Assembly (NCBI GenBank): GCA_022241785.1
Contig: JAKOMP010000012.1
Span: 1 to 64,000, forward strand
Direction of reading: 5' to 3'
Length of the DNA: 64,000 nucleotides
Source of the DNA: Cyanocohniella sp. LLY
Lineage (GTDB): Bacteria; Cyanobacteriota; Cyanobacteriia; Cyanobacteriales; Nostocaceae
In this document: piece after piece, positions 37,247 through 47,034 of the stretch
How the letters are laid out: each line of letters starts with the position of its first letter
Numbering within the stretch: the first letter of the stretch is position 1
Notes under the pieces: model-generated
What the model was told of the DNA's origin: nothing
Database searches by the model: none
The model's input: the letters and a program-made list of their open reading frames with translations, nothing else
Translations under genes and position numbers: made by a program

Positions 37247-38282
37247 GTTTTTCGTAAGCAGCTAAAATAATTTTTTCTGTTTCATCCCAACTAATACATT
37301 TATCAGTTACAGAAACTCCATACTTTAATTCTTCTCGCTTACAATTCATAGGTTGATTACCTTCATACAAATTAGATTCCAGCATCACACCGACTATTGA
37401 AGTATTACCATCAACTACTTGTTGAATCACATTTTCCAAAACACTGGATTGTAATTTGTAGTCTTTATTAGTATTACCGTGACTACAGTCGATAACAATC
37501 CTGGGTGATAAATTTGCCGCCTTTAATTTATCTTCTACTAATTGGACATTGGCAGCATCAAAGTTGGGTTGATTACCGCCTCGTAAGATAACATGACCAT
37601 AGGGATTTCCCCTAGTTTCAAATACACTCACTTGTCCCTTGTGATTAATTCCTAGAAAATTATGTGGGCTTTTCGCTGATTGCAGAGCATTTAAGGCAAC
37701 TTGAATATTCCCATCAGTACCATTTTTAAACCCCACAGGCATAGAAAGTCCACTGGCCATTTCACGGTGCGTTTGTGATTCAGTAGTTCGAGCGCCAATA
37801 GCAGACCATGTAATTAATTCACTAATGTATTGAGGGATGATAGGATCTAATGCTTCTGTACCAGCGGGTAAATCTAATTCTGCTATCTTTAATAAGAGAC
37901 TCCGTGCAGTTAACAATCCTTTTTCTACATGAAAAGAATCATCCATATCTGGATCATTAATCAATCCTTTCCATCCTACCGTGGTTCTGGGTTTCTCAAA
38001 GTATACCCTCATAATGAGAAGTAGTTTATCTTTAACTCGTTCAGACAAATCTTTCAATTTCTGGGAATACTCAATAGCTGCTTGTGTATCATGAATCGAG
38101 CAAGGACCAACTACTACAAATTTTCGGTGATCCTGAAAATCTAATATATTTTTTATTTCCTGTCTATGTTTCAAGACAGTTTGTTCCGCTAATTTCGTTA
38201 AAGGTAATTTTGCTTTGACTTCGTTGGGTGTTAATAATACGTGAGAGTTCTTAATGTTAGTGTTAAATAATTTATTATGCAT
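37239..38282 (-). CDS. 3-deoxy-7-phosphoheptulonate (DAHP) synthase, class I
   Basis: DAHP synthase makes the first committed intermediate of the shikimate pathway from PEP and erythrose-4-phosphate. The 347-residue class I (AroFGH) enzyme has the signatures VVVGPCSIHD, MRVYFEKPRTTVGWKGLINDP, LPAGTEALDP, SAIGARTTESQTHREMASGL, GFKNGTDG and VIDCSHGNTNK. The start is set at MHNKLFN (38282); the longer frame adds 14 residues without support. It is upstream of nothing in an operon; hairpins lie in its leader. Confidence 0.95.
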   Translation of the reverse strand: MHNKLFNTNIKNSHVLLTPNEVKAKLPLTKLAEQTVLKHRQEIKNILDFQDHRKFVVVGPCSIHDTQAAIEYSQKLKDLSERVKDKLLLIMRVYFEKPRTTVGWKGLINDPDMDDSFHVEKGLLTARSLLLKIAELDLPAGTEALDPIIPQYISELITWSAIGARTTESQTHREMASGLSMPVGFKNGTDGNIQVALNALQSAKSPHNFLGINHKGQVSVFETRGNPYGHVILRGGNQPNFDAANVQLVEDKLKAANLSPRIVIDCSHGNTNKDYKLQSSVLENVIQQVVDGNTSIVGVMLESNLYEGNQPMNCKREELKYGVSVTDKCISWDETEKIILAAYEKLR

Positions 38283-38485
38283 AAAAAATTTTCGTGTAGT
38301 TGTGGCTACTATACTTGTGAGCAAAAATTGATATCCATATTTTAAATCAAAAGTACAACATCAACTTATATAAATTTAAAATAGCCAGGTTTTTTGTCTG
38401 ATCAATTTCTGATTACTTAATATTTGAGTATGTCAATAAATACTGATATGGCAATCTTTAATGTGATATGTAAAAAATTCAATAA

Positions 38486-38535
38486 GCTGGGTAAAGCCCA
38501 GCATATCTAGGTTCTGGTAGGCAAAGCCAACCTAG
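38486..38535. promoter_or_regulatory. Two adjacent stem-loops in the DAHP synthase upstream region
   Basis: GCTGGG/CCCAGC (38486-38502, loop TAAAG) and CTAGGTT/AACCTAG (38507-38535, with inner GGC-AAA-GCC) stand side by side about 200 bp before the DAHP synthase start. They could be leader hairpins or the remains of a repeat. There is no T-run. Confidence 0.5.
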
Positions 38536-38638
38536 AGGTATTTCAAAAATCAAATAGAAGTGCCATCTATCATTGTTTTCTTTTCATAACTTACAGGGGT
38601 TTTGCCCCGACAATCTGCTATTTTTGCCTGAAAATGAC

Positions 38639-38667
38639 TGAAAAAAGGGGGAAAAGACTTCCCCCTT
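38639..38667 (-). terminator. Rho-independent terminator of the amylase gene
   Basis: On the minus strand AAGGGGGAA pairs with TTCCCCCTT over a short loop, followed by a run of T. It is about 100 bp after the amylase stop codon. Confidence 0.85.
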
Positions 38668-38763
38668 GACTTGTTTATAAAAATGATCTGTTGGTGCTGG
38701 TGTATTTTATTACAGCCGCTAAGTATCTGAGGACATCCTTCCTACTCTCTATTACCCGCTATA

Positions 38764-40422
38764 TTAATGCCATACAAAAACCTTTGCTTCGTATGTCCCT
38801 AAATCTGTAATGATGCCATCATCTCCTATTTCAAGATCATAATCACCCGTCCATTCATGCCACGTACCACCACAAGGAAAATTAGGAACGTGATAACCAG
38901 CTAAAAAGCTGTCAGAGAAATTCGCCACAACCACAACACGAGATCCTTCATTGTTCCAACGACTATAAGCTAGTACCTTAGCTTCTACATTTTCGTGAAT
39001 AAATTCAATATTTTCCGTATAAAGGGCATGACTATTTTTACGTAGATGAATTAGTCCTTTATAGTAATCACACAAGCTACGATTTAAATCATTACTTGGC
39101 AGCGTCCAATCGATTTTAGATGATTCTGGTTGTTTAGGTTTATATTCACCAAATTCTTCACCCATCCAAATTAAAGGCACACCAACTGATGTCATGAGAA
39201 TAGCTGCGCCCAATTTAGCCCGATTAAAACCTGCTTCATCAAAAATATCACGATTAGCCAGTTCTACCATAGTCCGTTCATGGTCATGGTTAGTTAGGTA
39301 ATTCACCACATTGGTTGCACCCATAAAACCTTGACGTTTAGCATCGATGACGTCTTTGAGACTTTCTAAATCAAAAGTATCACCACAAATATGCGCCATA
39401 ATGGTATGACGGAAGCTATCGTGCCAACAACCATCCATCGGGCCATCTACGTTGGTGATATCAGTTGTTTCTGGTATATGTTCGGCAATATTATAAAAAG
39501 GTTTAGTACCAGCGGTTTTTTTGGCTTCTGGCACAATCCAGTGCATGAAATCATAATTGCCAATTTGCCGAGCGGCATCATAGCGAATACCATCTACATG
39601 ATATTCTTCAATCCAAAAACGGATAGTATCACCGATAATTTTCCGTGCTGGATAAATATCTAATTGTTCGTCATAGTGTTCGTAATTAAACTCAGGTCCC
39701 CAGTTATTTTCAGGATCGCGCGGAGAATGGTGATACCAATAATCATGGTCAATCTGGGTTAATGGACTTGATGCTTCTGAGTGGTTATAAATGCCATCCA
39801 TAATAACACGGATGCCTTTACCGTGACACTCGTCAATGAGGTGCTTTAATTCAGCAGTAGAACCGTAACTAGATTCAGTGGCAAAGAAATGACGCGGATT
39901 ATAGCCCCAGCTATAGTCCCCAGGATATTCTTTGATAGGCATCAACTCAATGGCGTTGATTCCTAAGTCACACAAATAATCTAATTTTTCAATTACATGT
40001 TTATATTTACCACGGGCATATGGGTCGTCTTCTCCACCCGAAAAATCTCCCACATGCAATTCATAAATTACTAATTCATGGTCAGGAGGTAAAGGTTTAT
40101 CTTCGTGTTTCCAAACATAGGTATCAACGATTCTTGCTCCATCCTTAATCCGGACAATACCGTTATCTTCACCACTCAATTCATCAATATCGGTAGCATA
40201 AGGATCTGTAACATCAACCCACTCTTCTGGTTCAAAAAACCATGAGTTTGATTGTACCCGGAATTTATATTGATAATCACCATCTTCGAGTTCCACAGTT
40301 GTCCGAAAATAGCCATCTTCACCCTTTTTCATTGGGATTTCTTGCCAATCTGAAAAACTGCCTTTTAAGGTAGCTCCTTTGTTATAAGGTGCAAATAAAT
40401 TAAACTCAATAGGCTTTGCCAT
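38764..40422 (-). CDS. GH13 alpha-amylase family glycosidase with N-terminal CBM48-like domain
   Basis: The 552-residue protein has an N-terminal glycogen-branching-type beta-sandwich (residues 1-110: FNLFAPYNKGATLKGSFSDWQEIPMKK) followed by a (beta/alpha)8 barrel. It carries the GH13 regions MDGIYNHSE, VDGIRYDAARQ (nucleophile Asp about 280), IAEHIPE (acid/base Glu about 313) and YLTNHDHERT (Asp about 377). A C-terminal beta domain ends the protein. It probably acts on alpha-glucans such as glycogen. Branching versus hydrolytic activity cannot be decided by eye, though the barrel is shorter than GlgB. Confidence 0.9.
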   Translation of the reverse strand: MAKPIEFNLFAPYNKGATLKGSFSDWQEIPMKKGEDGYFRTTVELEDGDYQYKFRVQSNSWFFEPEEWVDVTDPYATDIDELSGEDNGIVRIKDGARIVDTYVWKHEDKPLPPDHELVIYELHVGDFSGGEDDPYARGKYKHVIEKLDYLCDLGINAIELMPIKEYPGDYSWGYNPRHFFATESSYGSTAELKHLIDECHGKGIRVIMDGIYNHSEASSPLTQIDHDYWYHHSPRDPENNWGPEFNYEHYDEQLDIYPARKIIGDTIRFWIEEYHVDGIRYDAARQIGNYDFMHWIVPEAKKTAGTKPFYNIAEHIPETTDITNVDGPMDGCWHDSFRHTIMAHICGDTFDLESLKDVIDAKRQGFMGATNVVNYLTNHDHERTMVELANRDIFDEAGFNRAKLGAAILMTSVGVPLIWMGEEFGEYKPKQPESSKIDWTLPSNDLNRSLCDYYKGLIHLRKNSHALYTENIEFIHENVEAKVLAYSRWNNEGSRVVVVANFSDSFLAGYHVPNFPCGGTWHEWTGDYDLEIGDDGIITDLGTYEAKVFVWH

Positions 40423-40623
40423 AAAATTGTTTGGAATAGAAAATGTAGATATGAATATTTTCTAATCATAAAATCAATTTGCAAATCAGTCCTAAGAGAT
40501 AATTAGTAAATAGCTTCCTCTATCTGGGGTGGGATTTTGTTGTCCGGATTAGCTCTATATTTAATAAAAGCAAATATTCACTCAACAAATAATACAATTT
40601 AATCGAAATATTTGCTAATGAAA

Positions 40624-41001
40624 TTAATCATGTTCATTAATGTTATCTTGCCAATAACTTAATAACCAATTTGCTGCCGTAGCTCTGCGAGTTTGCCGCG
40701 GACCAAATTCACCAATTTTATAACCCTTGAAACCCAGCTTTTCTTTAGCAATTTGTTTGTTGGCTGGAGGAATAGAACGAGTTAATTTGACTGTTGGTGG
40801 GCGATTTTCAATAAAATCAGGTGGTTGTGGGTACTCATTTTGCCATTCTGCCGCAACTTCGCTATTGTCCCATGTATCATTTGAAGAGTCATAGCGATAG
40901 CCTAAATAATGCCATACTAATTGGTTGACTGTAGCATCATCAATTTGATCATTGAGAATTGCCCAAATGGTATCTGTGTTGAGTGGTGGCAAGTTAGACA
41001 T
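40624..41001 (-). CDS. DUF1823 family protein
   Basis: The 125-residue soluble protein, with TIWAILNDQIDDATVNQLVWHYLGYRYD and the C-terminal RQTRRATAANWLLSYW, matches the DUF1823 family of cyanobacteria and plastid-bearing organisms. Function unknown. It is separated from the amylase gene by about 200 bp. Confidence 0.85.
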   Translation of the reverse strand: MSNLPPLNTDTIWAILNDQIDDATVNQLVWHYLGYRYDSSNDTWDNSEVAAEWQNEYPQPPDFIENRPPTVKLTRSIPPANKQIAKEKLGFKGYKIGEFGPRQTRRATAANWLLSYWQDNINEHD

Positions 41002-41196
41002 AATTAACTAAAAATTGACGATTAACGTGTGCAAAAATGAGTATTTGAGCAGATATTGGAGTGACATTCGTAGACTCCCAAACACAAAAACGATTTTATC
41101 TCTATCTACGCCTGCTGAAAAATTTATCCGTGAGAAAAACTCGATAATGCATCCACAAAGCAGGTAGACTGGAAATCGTACAGCATAGACCAGTCA

Positions 41197-41499
41197 ATGC
41201 AAAATCCTACACCATTGCCAAAGATAGTCCGCGCCCATGTATTCATTTCCGGTCGAGTGCAAGGGGTGGGTTATCGCTATGCTACTGTCGATACAGCCAG
41301 TCAGTTGGGGTTAACAGGTTGGGTGCGGAATCTCCCGGAGAACCAGGTGGAGGCAGTTTTTGAAGGGGCGCAAGTGGTCGTCGAAGAAATGATTCGCTGG
41401 TGTCACGCTGGCCCACCTGCTGCGGTAGTCAAAGATGTTGGAGTTGAGTATGAACAACCTGAAGGTTTGCGGGGGTTTGAAGTCAAGCGTATTGAGTAA
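41197..41499 (+). CDS. acyP: Acylphosphatase
   Basis: The 100-residue acylphosphatase has active-site VFISGRVQGVGYRYAT (Arg in the phosphate loop) and GWVRNLPENQVEAVFEG (catalytic Asn). It hydrolyses carboxyl-phosphate bonds in small molecules or proteins. It is convergent with the downstream GNAT gene. Confidence 0.95.
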   Translation: MQNPTPLPKIVRAHVFISGRVQGVGYRYATVDTASQLGLTGWVRNLPENQVEAVFEGAQVVVEEMIRWCHAGPPAAVVKDVGVEYEQPEGLRGFEVKRIE

Positions 41500-41506
41500 A
41501 TATGTT

Positions 41507-42325
41507 TTAGTTCGAGTTGCCTGTCCACAAATAGAGACCCATTTTATAGTATTCTTGAAATCCTAGTCGGTGATATACATTTAGCCTCATTTGCGAAGCT
41601 TGCAATGTTGCTACATGGTATCCAAGGGTAAGGGCTTTCTGTAGTGCTGTTAACACCAATGCTGTGGCGAATCCTTGACCTCGCGCTTCTGGAATTGTGG
41701 CTACAACATAGATACCCGCTACTTGTGTATCTAGATACAGTGCTGAGGTTACTACAGGTAGATTTTTCCACCAGCCAATAAAACGTATATATCTAGAGGA
41801 ATCAATTCCTAAACTTAGCTCTAAGTCATAAAAGGCATGATATTCAGTCTCAGGAATTTCAAAGCCAACCATTGCAACTTGTACCCAATCCTTCAGGCTT
41901 TCGCTATTATTAACCTGGGCGATCGCTAAATCTGCTGGCGAAGACTGCTCTTCTGGTACAGTAGATAAATCAATGGCCATTAAAGATAATTGACTAACAA
42001 GATTTAATCCTTTAACTTCTAAATATTTTCCTAAATCCGGTGGTTGAGTTGCTGGGCCTGTCCACCAAAACATTGGCACCTGCCGCGAAGTAAAATAATT
42101 AAGAGTTGCGGTAATCGTATCATCCAGTTGATCTGGGTGGAGTTGGGCACGGCAGACACCGTTAAAAAACGGGAAAGAAATACCCGTGAAAAACCGGATT
42201 AAATCAGCTTCAGAATAAAGTTCTCGACCGGACGCACGACCATAGTGCGTGAACAAGCCGAACATATTATTTTCCAGCGCTGTCACTAAGCCGGGTGCTG
42301 ATAAATCCTGTAAAACTTGGTTCAC
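41507..42325 (-). CDS. GNAT family N-acetyltransferase
   Basis: In the 272-residue protein the C-terminal half is a GNAT fold. The acetyl-CoA loop is VVATIPEARGQGFATALVLTALQKAL, and the strand-helix end is LQASQMRLNVYHRLGFQEYYKMGLYLW. The N-terminal half is a family-specific domain of unknown role (FFTGISFPFFNGVCRAQL). The substrate is unknown. The stop lies 8 bp from the acylphosphatase stop (convergent). Confidence 0.9.
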   Translation of the reverse strand: MNQVLQDLSAPGLVTALENNMFGLFTHYGRASGRELYSEADLIRFFTGISFPFFNGVCRAQLHPDQLDDTITATLNYFTSRQVPMFWWTGPATQPPDLGKYLEVKGLNLVSQLSLMAIDLSTVPEEQSSPADLAIAQVNNSESLKDWVQVAMVGFEIPETEYHAFYDLELSLGIDSSRYIRFIGWWKNLPVVTSALYLDTQVAGIYVVATIPEARGQGFATALVLTALQKALTLGYHVATLQASQMRLNVYHRLGFQEYYKMGLYLWTGNSN

Positions 42326-42374
42326 TTGAAAACTCCTAGTACCTCAAGGCTGTAATAGCCTTTAGAAACTGTTC

Positions 42375-43181
42375 TTAAACACACTTATAAAGGTCTGGCA
42401 TAATTGTATCCTGAAAATTCACGCCACTGAGGTTAGCATCCTGAAGATTAGCACCCCTCAAATTAGCTCCTTGAAGATTGGCCCCTGCCAAATTTGCTCT
42501 TGAGAGGTTAGCCCATGATAAATTTGCACCTCTTAAGTCAGCTTCACTGAGGTTAGCCCTCAACAAATATGTACCACTCAGGTGAGCTTGGGTGAGATTG
42601 GCTTTGTATAGGTTAGTTTGATAAAGGTAAGTCCCCATCAGTTCTGCTGCGTGCAAAATGGCTTCACTGAGGTTAGCCGCAATTAAGTTAGCTCCCATCA
42701 AGTTGGCAAAACAAAGGTTAGTCCTCATTAACTGTGCTGTACCCAAATCAGCATCTCTTAAGTTAGCGTCTCTTAAGTCAGTACCAATTAAGTTGGCATT
42801 AAAGATGACAGCGCTTTGCAGATTTGCCTGGCTTAAGTCAGCTCCAATCAAATTAGCATGACTGAGATTGGCCTGAGTCAATATAGCGCCGCTTAAGTTA
42901 GCCACACTAAAGTTTGCTGCGCTTAAGTTAGCTTCTATGAGCTTGGCTTGATGAAGGTTTGCACCACTCAAATCAGCACTTTTAAGGTTAGCCCGCACTA
43001 ATAAAGCATGACTTAAATCTACCTTGTTCAAGTTAACTTCTTGGAGATCTGCACCTCTGAGGTTATCTCCTTTGAGGTCGGCGGTGCTTAGGTCTAATTT
43101 TATTTGAGGATTTTGCTGTCGCCACTTTACCCATGTAACTGCACCTGCTTTGAGTAAAGTCAGATGCTCTAGATTTGCCAT
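42375..43181 (-). CDS. Pentapeptide-repeat protein
   Basis: The 268-residue protein is almost entirely A(D/N)LxX pentapeptide repeats (LSGANLHQAKLIEANLSAANF), which fold into a right-handed quadrilateral beta-helix. A short N-terminal helix (LEHLTLLKAGAVTWVKWRQQNP) leads into them. The ATG at 43181 is chosen because AGGAGAG directly precedes it. It follows ccmP by about 10 bp, so the two are probably co-transcribed. The role is unknown. Confidence 0.92.
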   Translation of the reverse strand: MANLEHLTLLKAGAVTWVKWRQQNPQIKLDLSTADLKGDNLRGADLQEVNLNKVDLSHALLVRANLKSADLSGANLHQAKLIEANLSAANFSVANLSGAILTQANLSHANLIGADLSQANLQSAVIFNANLIGTDLRDANLRDADLGTAQLMRTNLCFANLMGANLIAANLSEAILHAAELMGTYLYQTNLYKANLTQAHLSGTYLLRANLSEADLRGANLSWANLSRANLAGANLQGANLRGANLQDANLSGVNFQDTIMPDLYKCV

Positions 43182-43191
43182 TTTCTCTCCT

Positions 43192-43830
43192 TTACTCATT
43201 TGCACTCTGGGGATGTACCCGACCAGCGACATTTTCTATCGCCGCTAATGCTCCCGCCGCACCCGCGAGGATATCCTGTTCTTCTCCACCTAAGTACAGT
43301 CGGCCAAAGCTGCCTACAGCTTGCACTTCTAGGATGTTAATTGCTGCGGCTTTTTCGGCTTCATTGGCAGCTAGTGCAGCGTAAGTAGCAGGCTGAACTT
43401 CTAAAACATACAGGGTTTGTCCTGCTAGTAGGAGTTGTCCTCGGCGCGTGCGATTGATTAATTGTGTTTGGTAGGCATCAATGTTGCGGATAATTTGGTT
43501 AGAAACAACACGCGGTTTGAGACATTCCTCTTTTTTAACTCCTAGTGCCGCCAAAATTGCTTGACCCGCAGCCCGTGTTTCTCCTTGGGAGCTAGAATGA
43601 ATTTCTAGTAGACCGTAGAGTCGTTCAACTACCTGTACTCCTGGGCGCACAGAGGCAGATTTTAGCGCTACATCTGTAATGCGATTGATTTCAATACCCG
43701 GAGAGACTTCAATCCATAATGATGTATCTCCTGGCAATGGCAAAAAACCTTGGGCTACTGTTCCCATATAAGCTGCATGTTGAGGTTGCAGGCTGTCGAG
43801 AAAGACGAAACTGCGTAGTTCTATTCCCAA
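43192..43830 (-). CDS. ccmP: Tandem-BMC carboxysome shell protein CcmP
   Basis: The 212-residue protein has two fused BMC domains and begins [45 protein letters not shown], with the second half [37 protein letters not shown]. It matches CcmP, the double-layered pseudohexameric trimer with a gated pore in beta-carboxysomes. It is upstream of, and probably co-transcribed with, the pentapeptide-repeat gene. Confidence 0.92.
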   Translation of the reverse strand: MGIELRSFVFLDSLQPQHAAYMGTVAQGFLPLPGDTSLWIEVSPGIEINRITDVALKSASVRPGVQVVERLYGLLEIHSSSQGETRAAGQAILAALGVKKEECLKPRVVSNQIIRNIDAYQTQLINRTRRGQLLLAGQTLYVLEVQPATYAALAANEAEKAAAINILEVQAVGSFGRLYLGGEEQDILAGAAGALAAIENVAGRVHPQSANE

Positions 43831-43919
43831 GATTATACTCTCCAGTCATGAGGATACAAGTTAACTATTGCAATGTGTGAGTGTAACCTTAAACTACCAT
43901 AAGGTTTGGTACTGTGTTA

Positions 43920-44555
43920 TTACCTATGACTGGGGTCAAGTGTTTGAATTTCTGCCTGGAGATTGGCGCGAGCCGATTGTTCGGCAACCTCGAACATCAA
44001 AGGTGTATGATAAATGCGCTGCCGCTGCAAAAAATGCTCTAAAACTTGTCTACGACCTGTAATATATTCTAATTCTGACAACCAAGCATATTCTTGGCGA
44101 ATAGCATGGGCGTATTGTCGGTACTGGGCTGGGTTAGTTGCCAAAATAGCCAAATCTGCATCGAGTAAGACTTGGCTATCATGGTCATCAGTAATGGCTT
44201 GGTGATATTTAGTATGTAAAATGAGACAAGTAATATTAGTAATATTACTCATAGAAATACCCAAATTACTCAGCATCTTACAAGCATAGTCTGAGCTTTG
44301 TTCTTCATTATCTTTTGCCTGGCTGTCATATACGACATCATGAAACCACGCTGCAAGTTTCACAGCAACTAGGTCATGAGCGTAGGCTTGCAAAATATCA
44401 ATTGTGCTGAGGACGTGTTCAATATGTTGGAGTGTGTGGTAGTGGCGATCGCCTCTAGAATAAGCTTCTACCAAATCAGTAAAGGCTTGCTCAATTGCTA
44501 CTTGATCAACTCCGAAATCTTGCAATGTATGTTGCCAGGAACAAAATAATCGCAT
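43920..44555 (-). CDS. HD-domain metal-dependent phosphohydrolase (predicted)
   Basis: The 211-residue protein has the HD-family signature HYHTLQHIEHVLSTIDILQ, the HD pair AWFHDVVYDSQAKDNEEQSS, and LILHTKYHQA with LLDADLAILA. It resembles the COG4339-type predicted phosphohydrolases. The start is set at MRLFCSWQ; an in-frame ATG lies 17 codons upstream. Nothing in the neighbourhood specifies the substrate. Confidence 0.85.
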   Translation of the reverse strand: MRLFCSWQHTLQDFGVDQVAIEQAFTDLVEAYSRGDRHYHTLQHIEHVLSTIDILQAYAHDLVAVKLAAWFHDVVYDSQAKDNEEQSSDYACKMLSNLGISMSNITNITCLILHTKYHQAITDDHDSQVLLDADLAILATNPAQYRQYAHAIRQEYAWLSELEYITGRRQVLEHFLQRQRIYHTPLMFEVAEQSARANLQAEIQTLDPSHR

Positions 44556-44606
44556 TACTAGTACTATATGGCGTAAATCCAGCCACCAATTTAAATTAGA
44601 GAACAC

Positions 44607-44923
44607 CCTATTTTATAAGTATTTTGACTGCCTCGCAGTGCTACTAGTGCAATTCGGCGTAAATAAGCAGACCAGTTGAAATCAATGAAAAGCCTACAGA
44701 ATAATCTTTTTGACTGTTGACTGTTGACTTCCGCTTGGCGGTACTAGTGGTTCATCTCATTAATATTGAAGAGTTAAATAAAATATTAATTTCTGGTAAC
44801 TACTAATATACTTTGGCGTACATTTGCTGGTCAGGGACAGTTATAGAAAAAGGAATCACCAGAGGGCGGAAGACACAGAGAAATAAGGAACAAAGAAGTT
44901 TATTGCGTTAGGTTGGCTGATGT
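44607..44923. other. Intergenic DNA with a short TGACTGT tandem repeat
   Basis: No gene is seen. A heptamer repeat TGACTGT (two and a half units, about 44710-44728) occurs. A rewritten common Nostoc repeat (GAAGACACAGAGAAATAAGGA) lies near 44870-44890. Confidence 0.5.
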
Positions 44924-45775
44924 TTATTTGTCAGTACCTAAAATCTGGGGTTCATTACTTTGATTATTTTTTAAATTCTTGAAGAGTTTATCAATAATCC
45001 AGGTCAGTAATTGTGGCGAATAACGTTTGAGAAAATGCGTATTTTTAGCTGTTGCATCGGGAAATACGTGTAGTTCGTTGTGAATAATTCCTCGAATTGT
45101 GGCACTCATTACCTTAGCAGGATCAGTTGCTAAATTTTCTGGGAAGCCATGAAAACCTTCTGCTAAAGTTCCTAAACGTTCTGATTGAAGAATTGGAGTG
45201 CGGCTAAAAGAAGGATAAACAACTGTCACCTTCACATTGTGGTCTTTGACTTCTTGGAAAAGTCCTTCACTGAATCCCCGTAGACCAAATTTGCTAGTTG
45301 CATAATGAGCCATTCCACTCGGTGCATACCAGCCCGTAACGGAAGAAATATTGACAATGTGACCTTTTTTACGGGCGATCATATCAGCAATGAAAAGCGC
45401 ACTTAATCGCATTGGGGTGAGTAAATTTATTTGCATCAGACGCTCCCATTTTTCACTAGGAATTTCGTCCATGCGGCCATAAAGTGCAATCCCAGCATTG
45501 TTAATTATAATATCAATGGGGATATTGAGTTCCTTTACTTGACGATACAAAATTTCACATCCCTCGCGGGTAGAAAGATCTACAGACATGCAAGCAAGTA
45601 CTTCGCCAATTCCGATTTCATGGTGAATTACTTCTATTTGTTCATACAGTAACTTGTCATCTACATCCGTTAAAATTAGTCGGCTACCAGCTGCTAATAA
45701 CTGTCGGGTTAGTTCCTGTCCGAAACCACCAGATGCACCAGTAATTAGCACAACAGCCTTGTTTAGCTGGGTCAT
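44924..45775 (-). CDS. Short-chain dehydrogenase/reductase (SDR)
   Basis: The 283-residue classical SDR has the nucleotide motif TGASGGFGQEL, NNAG at NNAGIALYG, the catalytic Ser in ISSVTG, and YATSK containing the Tyr and Lys. The C-terminal portion (residues 190-283) resembles the membrane-associated SDR7C-like group. Cofactor is NAD(P); the substrate is unknown. Confidence 0.9.
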   Translation of the reverse strand: MTQLNKAVVLITGASGGFGQELTRQLLAAGSRLILTDVDDKLLYEQIEVIHHEIGIGEVLACMSVDLSTREGCEILYRQVKELNIPIDIIINNAGIALYGRMDEIPSEKWERLMQINLLTPMRLSALFIADMIARKKGHIVNISSVTGWYAPSGMAHYATSKFGLRGFSEGLFQEVKDHNVKVTVVYPSFSRTPILQSERLGTLAEGFHGFPENLATDPAKVMSATIRGIIHNELHVFPDATAKNTHFLKRYSPQLLTWIIDKLFKNLKNNQSNEPQILGTDK

Positions 45776-46150
45776 ATTTTTATTGCAAGAGGTCTATTGC
45801 AAGCTATTAGTTATTGAGGCGATCGCTTAGTTTTACGCGTTTTAGGAATCAAGCAAAGCGATGACATTTAATCATTCATGAATCTTGACATAAAACAATT
45901 TTATGAAGGGATTATCAACATTTGGTAATTTTTACAGATTTTCTTTCTAATCCTAAAGTTATTCTGTGGAAATTAGATGAGCGATGGGTAATGATTGAAT
46001 TTTGCTCGTAAACAGAACATATTTTACATTTAGCGTCCTAATTTATCTGGCTGTTGCTATACAAAAATAACCAATTATTTATAGTTTGCGATCGCTTGAG
46101 GTGTACAAGATGGTTTGTTAAACTTGATACTGAAATATTGTCTTGTCCCA
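45776..46150. other. Gene-free AT-rich spacer
   Basis: Contains HIP1-type GCGATCGC words near 45820 and 46088 but no gene. It lies between the SDR gene and the broken Rpn-family gene. Confidence 0.5.
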
Positions 46151-47008
46151 ATGGCAAAATCCGCAGATGTCAGCACCAAAAGGTTAATTAGTCTCGCACC
46201 CGATAACTGGGTAAGATGGGTAACACAGCTACCTGATATTGTTGTCAGTGAAATTATCAATACAGAATTTCAGTGGATTAGCCGAGAAAGTGACGTTTTA
46301 ATCCGCGTCCAAAATCCTCAAGGCGAGGGATTTCTAGTTCTCAATGAATTACAGTTGCGCTACAGTGCCAAAATGCCGCGTCGGATGCGTGCCTATGCAG
46401 GGTTAGCAGAAGAGAAATATAATTTACCAACTTATCCCGTATTAATCAATATTCTCAAGTCTACAAATGCAGAAATTCCCACAACATACACATCAAATGT
46501 TGCGGGTTTACAAGTACGTTAAGACTACCGAGTAATTAATTTATGGGAAGTAGATGTCAATATAGCTTTTCAACAACCGTTACCTTCATTGCTTCCCTTT
46601 GTACCAATTCTCAAAGGTGGACAGGATGAATCTACAATACGAGAAGCCTTACAGATTTTACGTGCGGATGAACAATTAAACCAACTGGAGACGGTTTTAG
46701 CATTTTTTGCTACGTTTGTACTAGAGACGGCGTTAGTTCAAGAAATAATGAGGTGGGATATGGCTGTTTTACACGAGTCGCCTTGGTATCAAGAAATATT
46801 ACGCGAGGGAGAAGCACTAGGTGAAGCACGTGGACAAAGACAAGGAATAATTTCTAGCATCGAAACTAGCCTAGACGCAAAATTTGGCAGTGATGGCTTG
46901 GAATTGATGCCGCAAATTGTCCAAATATCTGAATTAGAACGATTAAAATTGATTTTACGGGATATTATCACAGCAAATACTGTGGAAGAATTGCAGCAAA
47001 TTTTGTAA
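46151..47008 (+). pseudogene. Rpn/DUF4351-type nuclease-like gene broken by one in-frame stop
   Basis: The reading frame is continuous from ATG 46151 (MAKSADVSTKRL) to 47008 except for TAA at 46520-46522. Before the stop it reads VLINILKSTNAEIPTTY...AGLQVR. Directly after it continues as DYRVINLWEVDVNIAF and ends with a C-terminal ELERLKLILRDIITANTVEELQQIL. This family (Rpn/PD-(D/E)XK-like, cyanobacterial) often ends like this. A C-to-T change (CAA to TAA) in a single codon would explain the loss. Without readthrough the gene is inactive. Confidence 0.8.
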
Positions 47009-47034
47009 CCCCAGATTTTTGAGATAATATTAAA

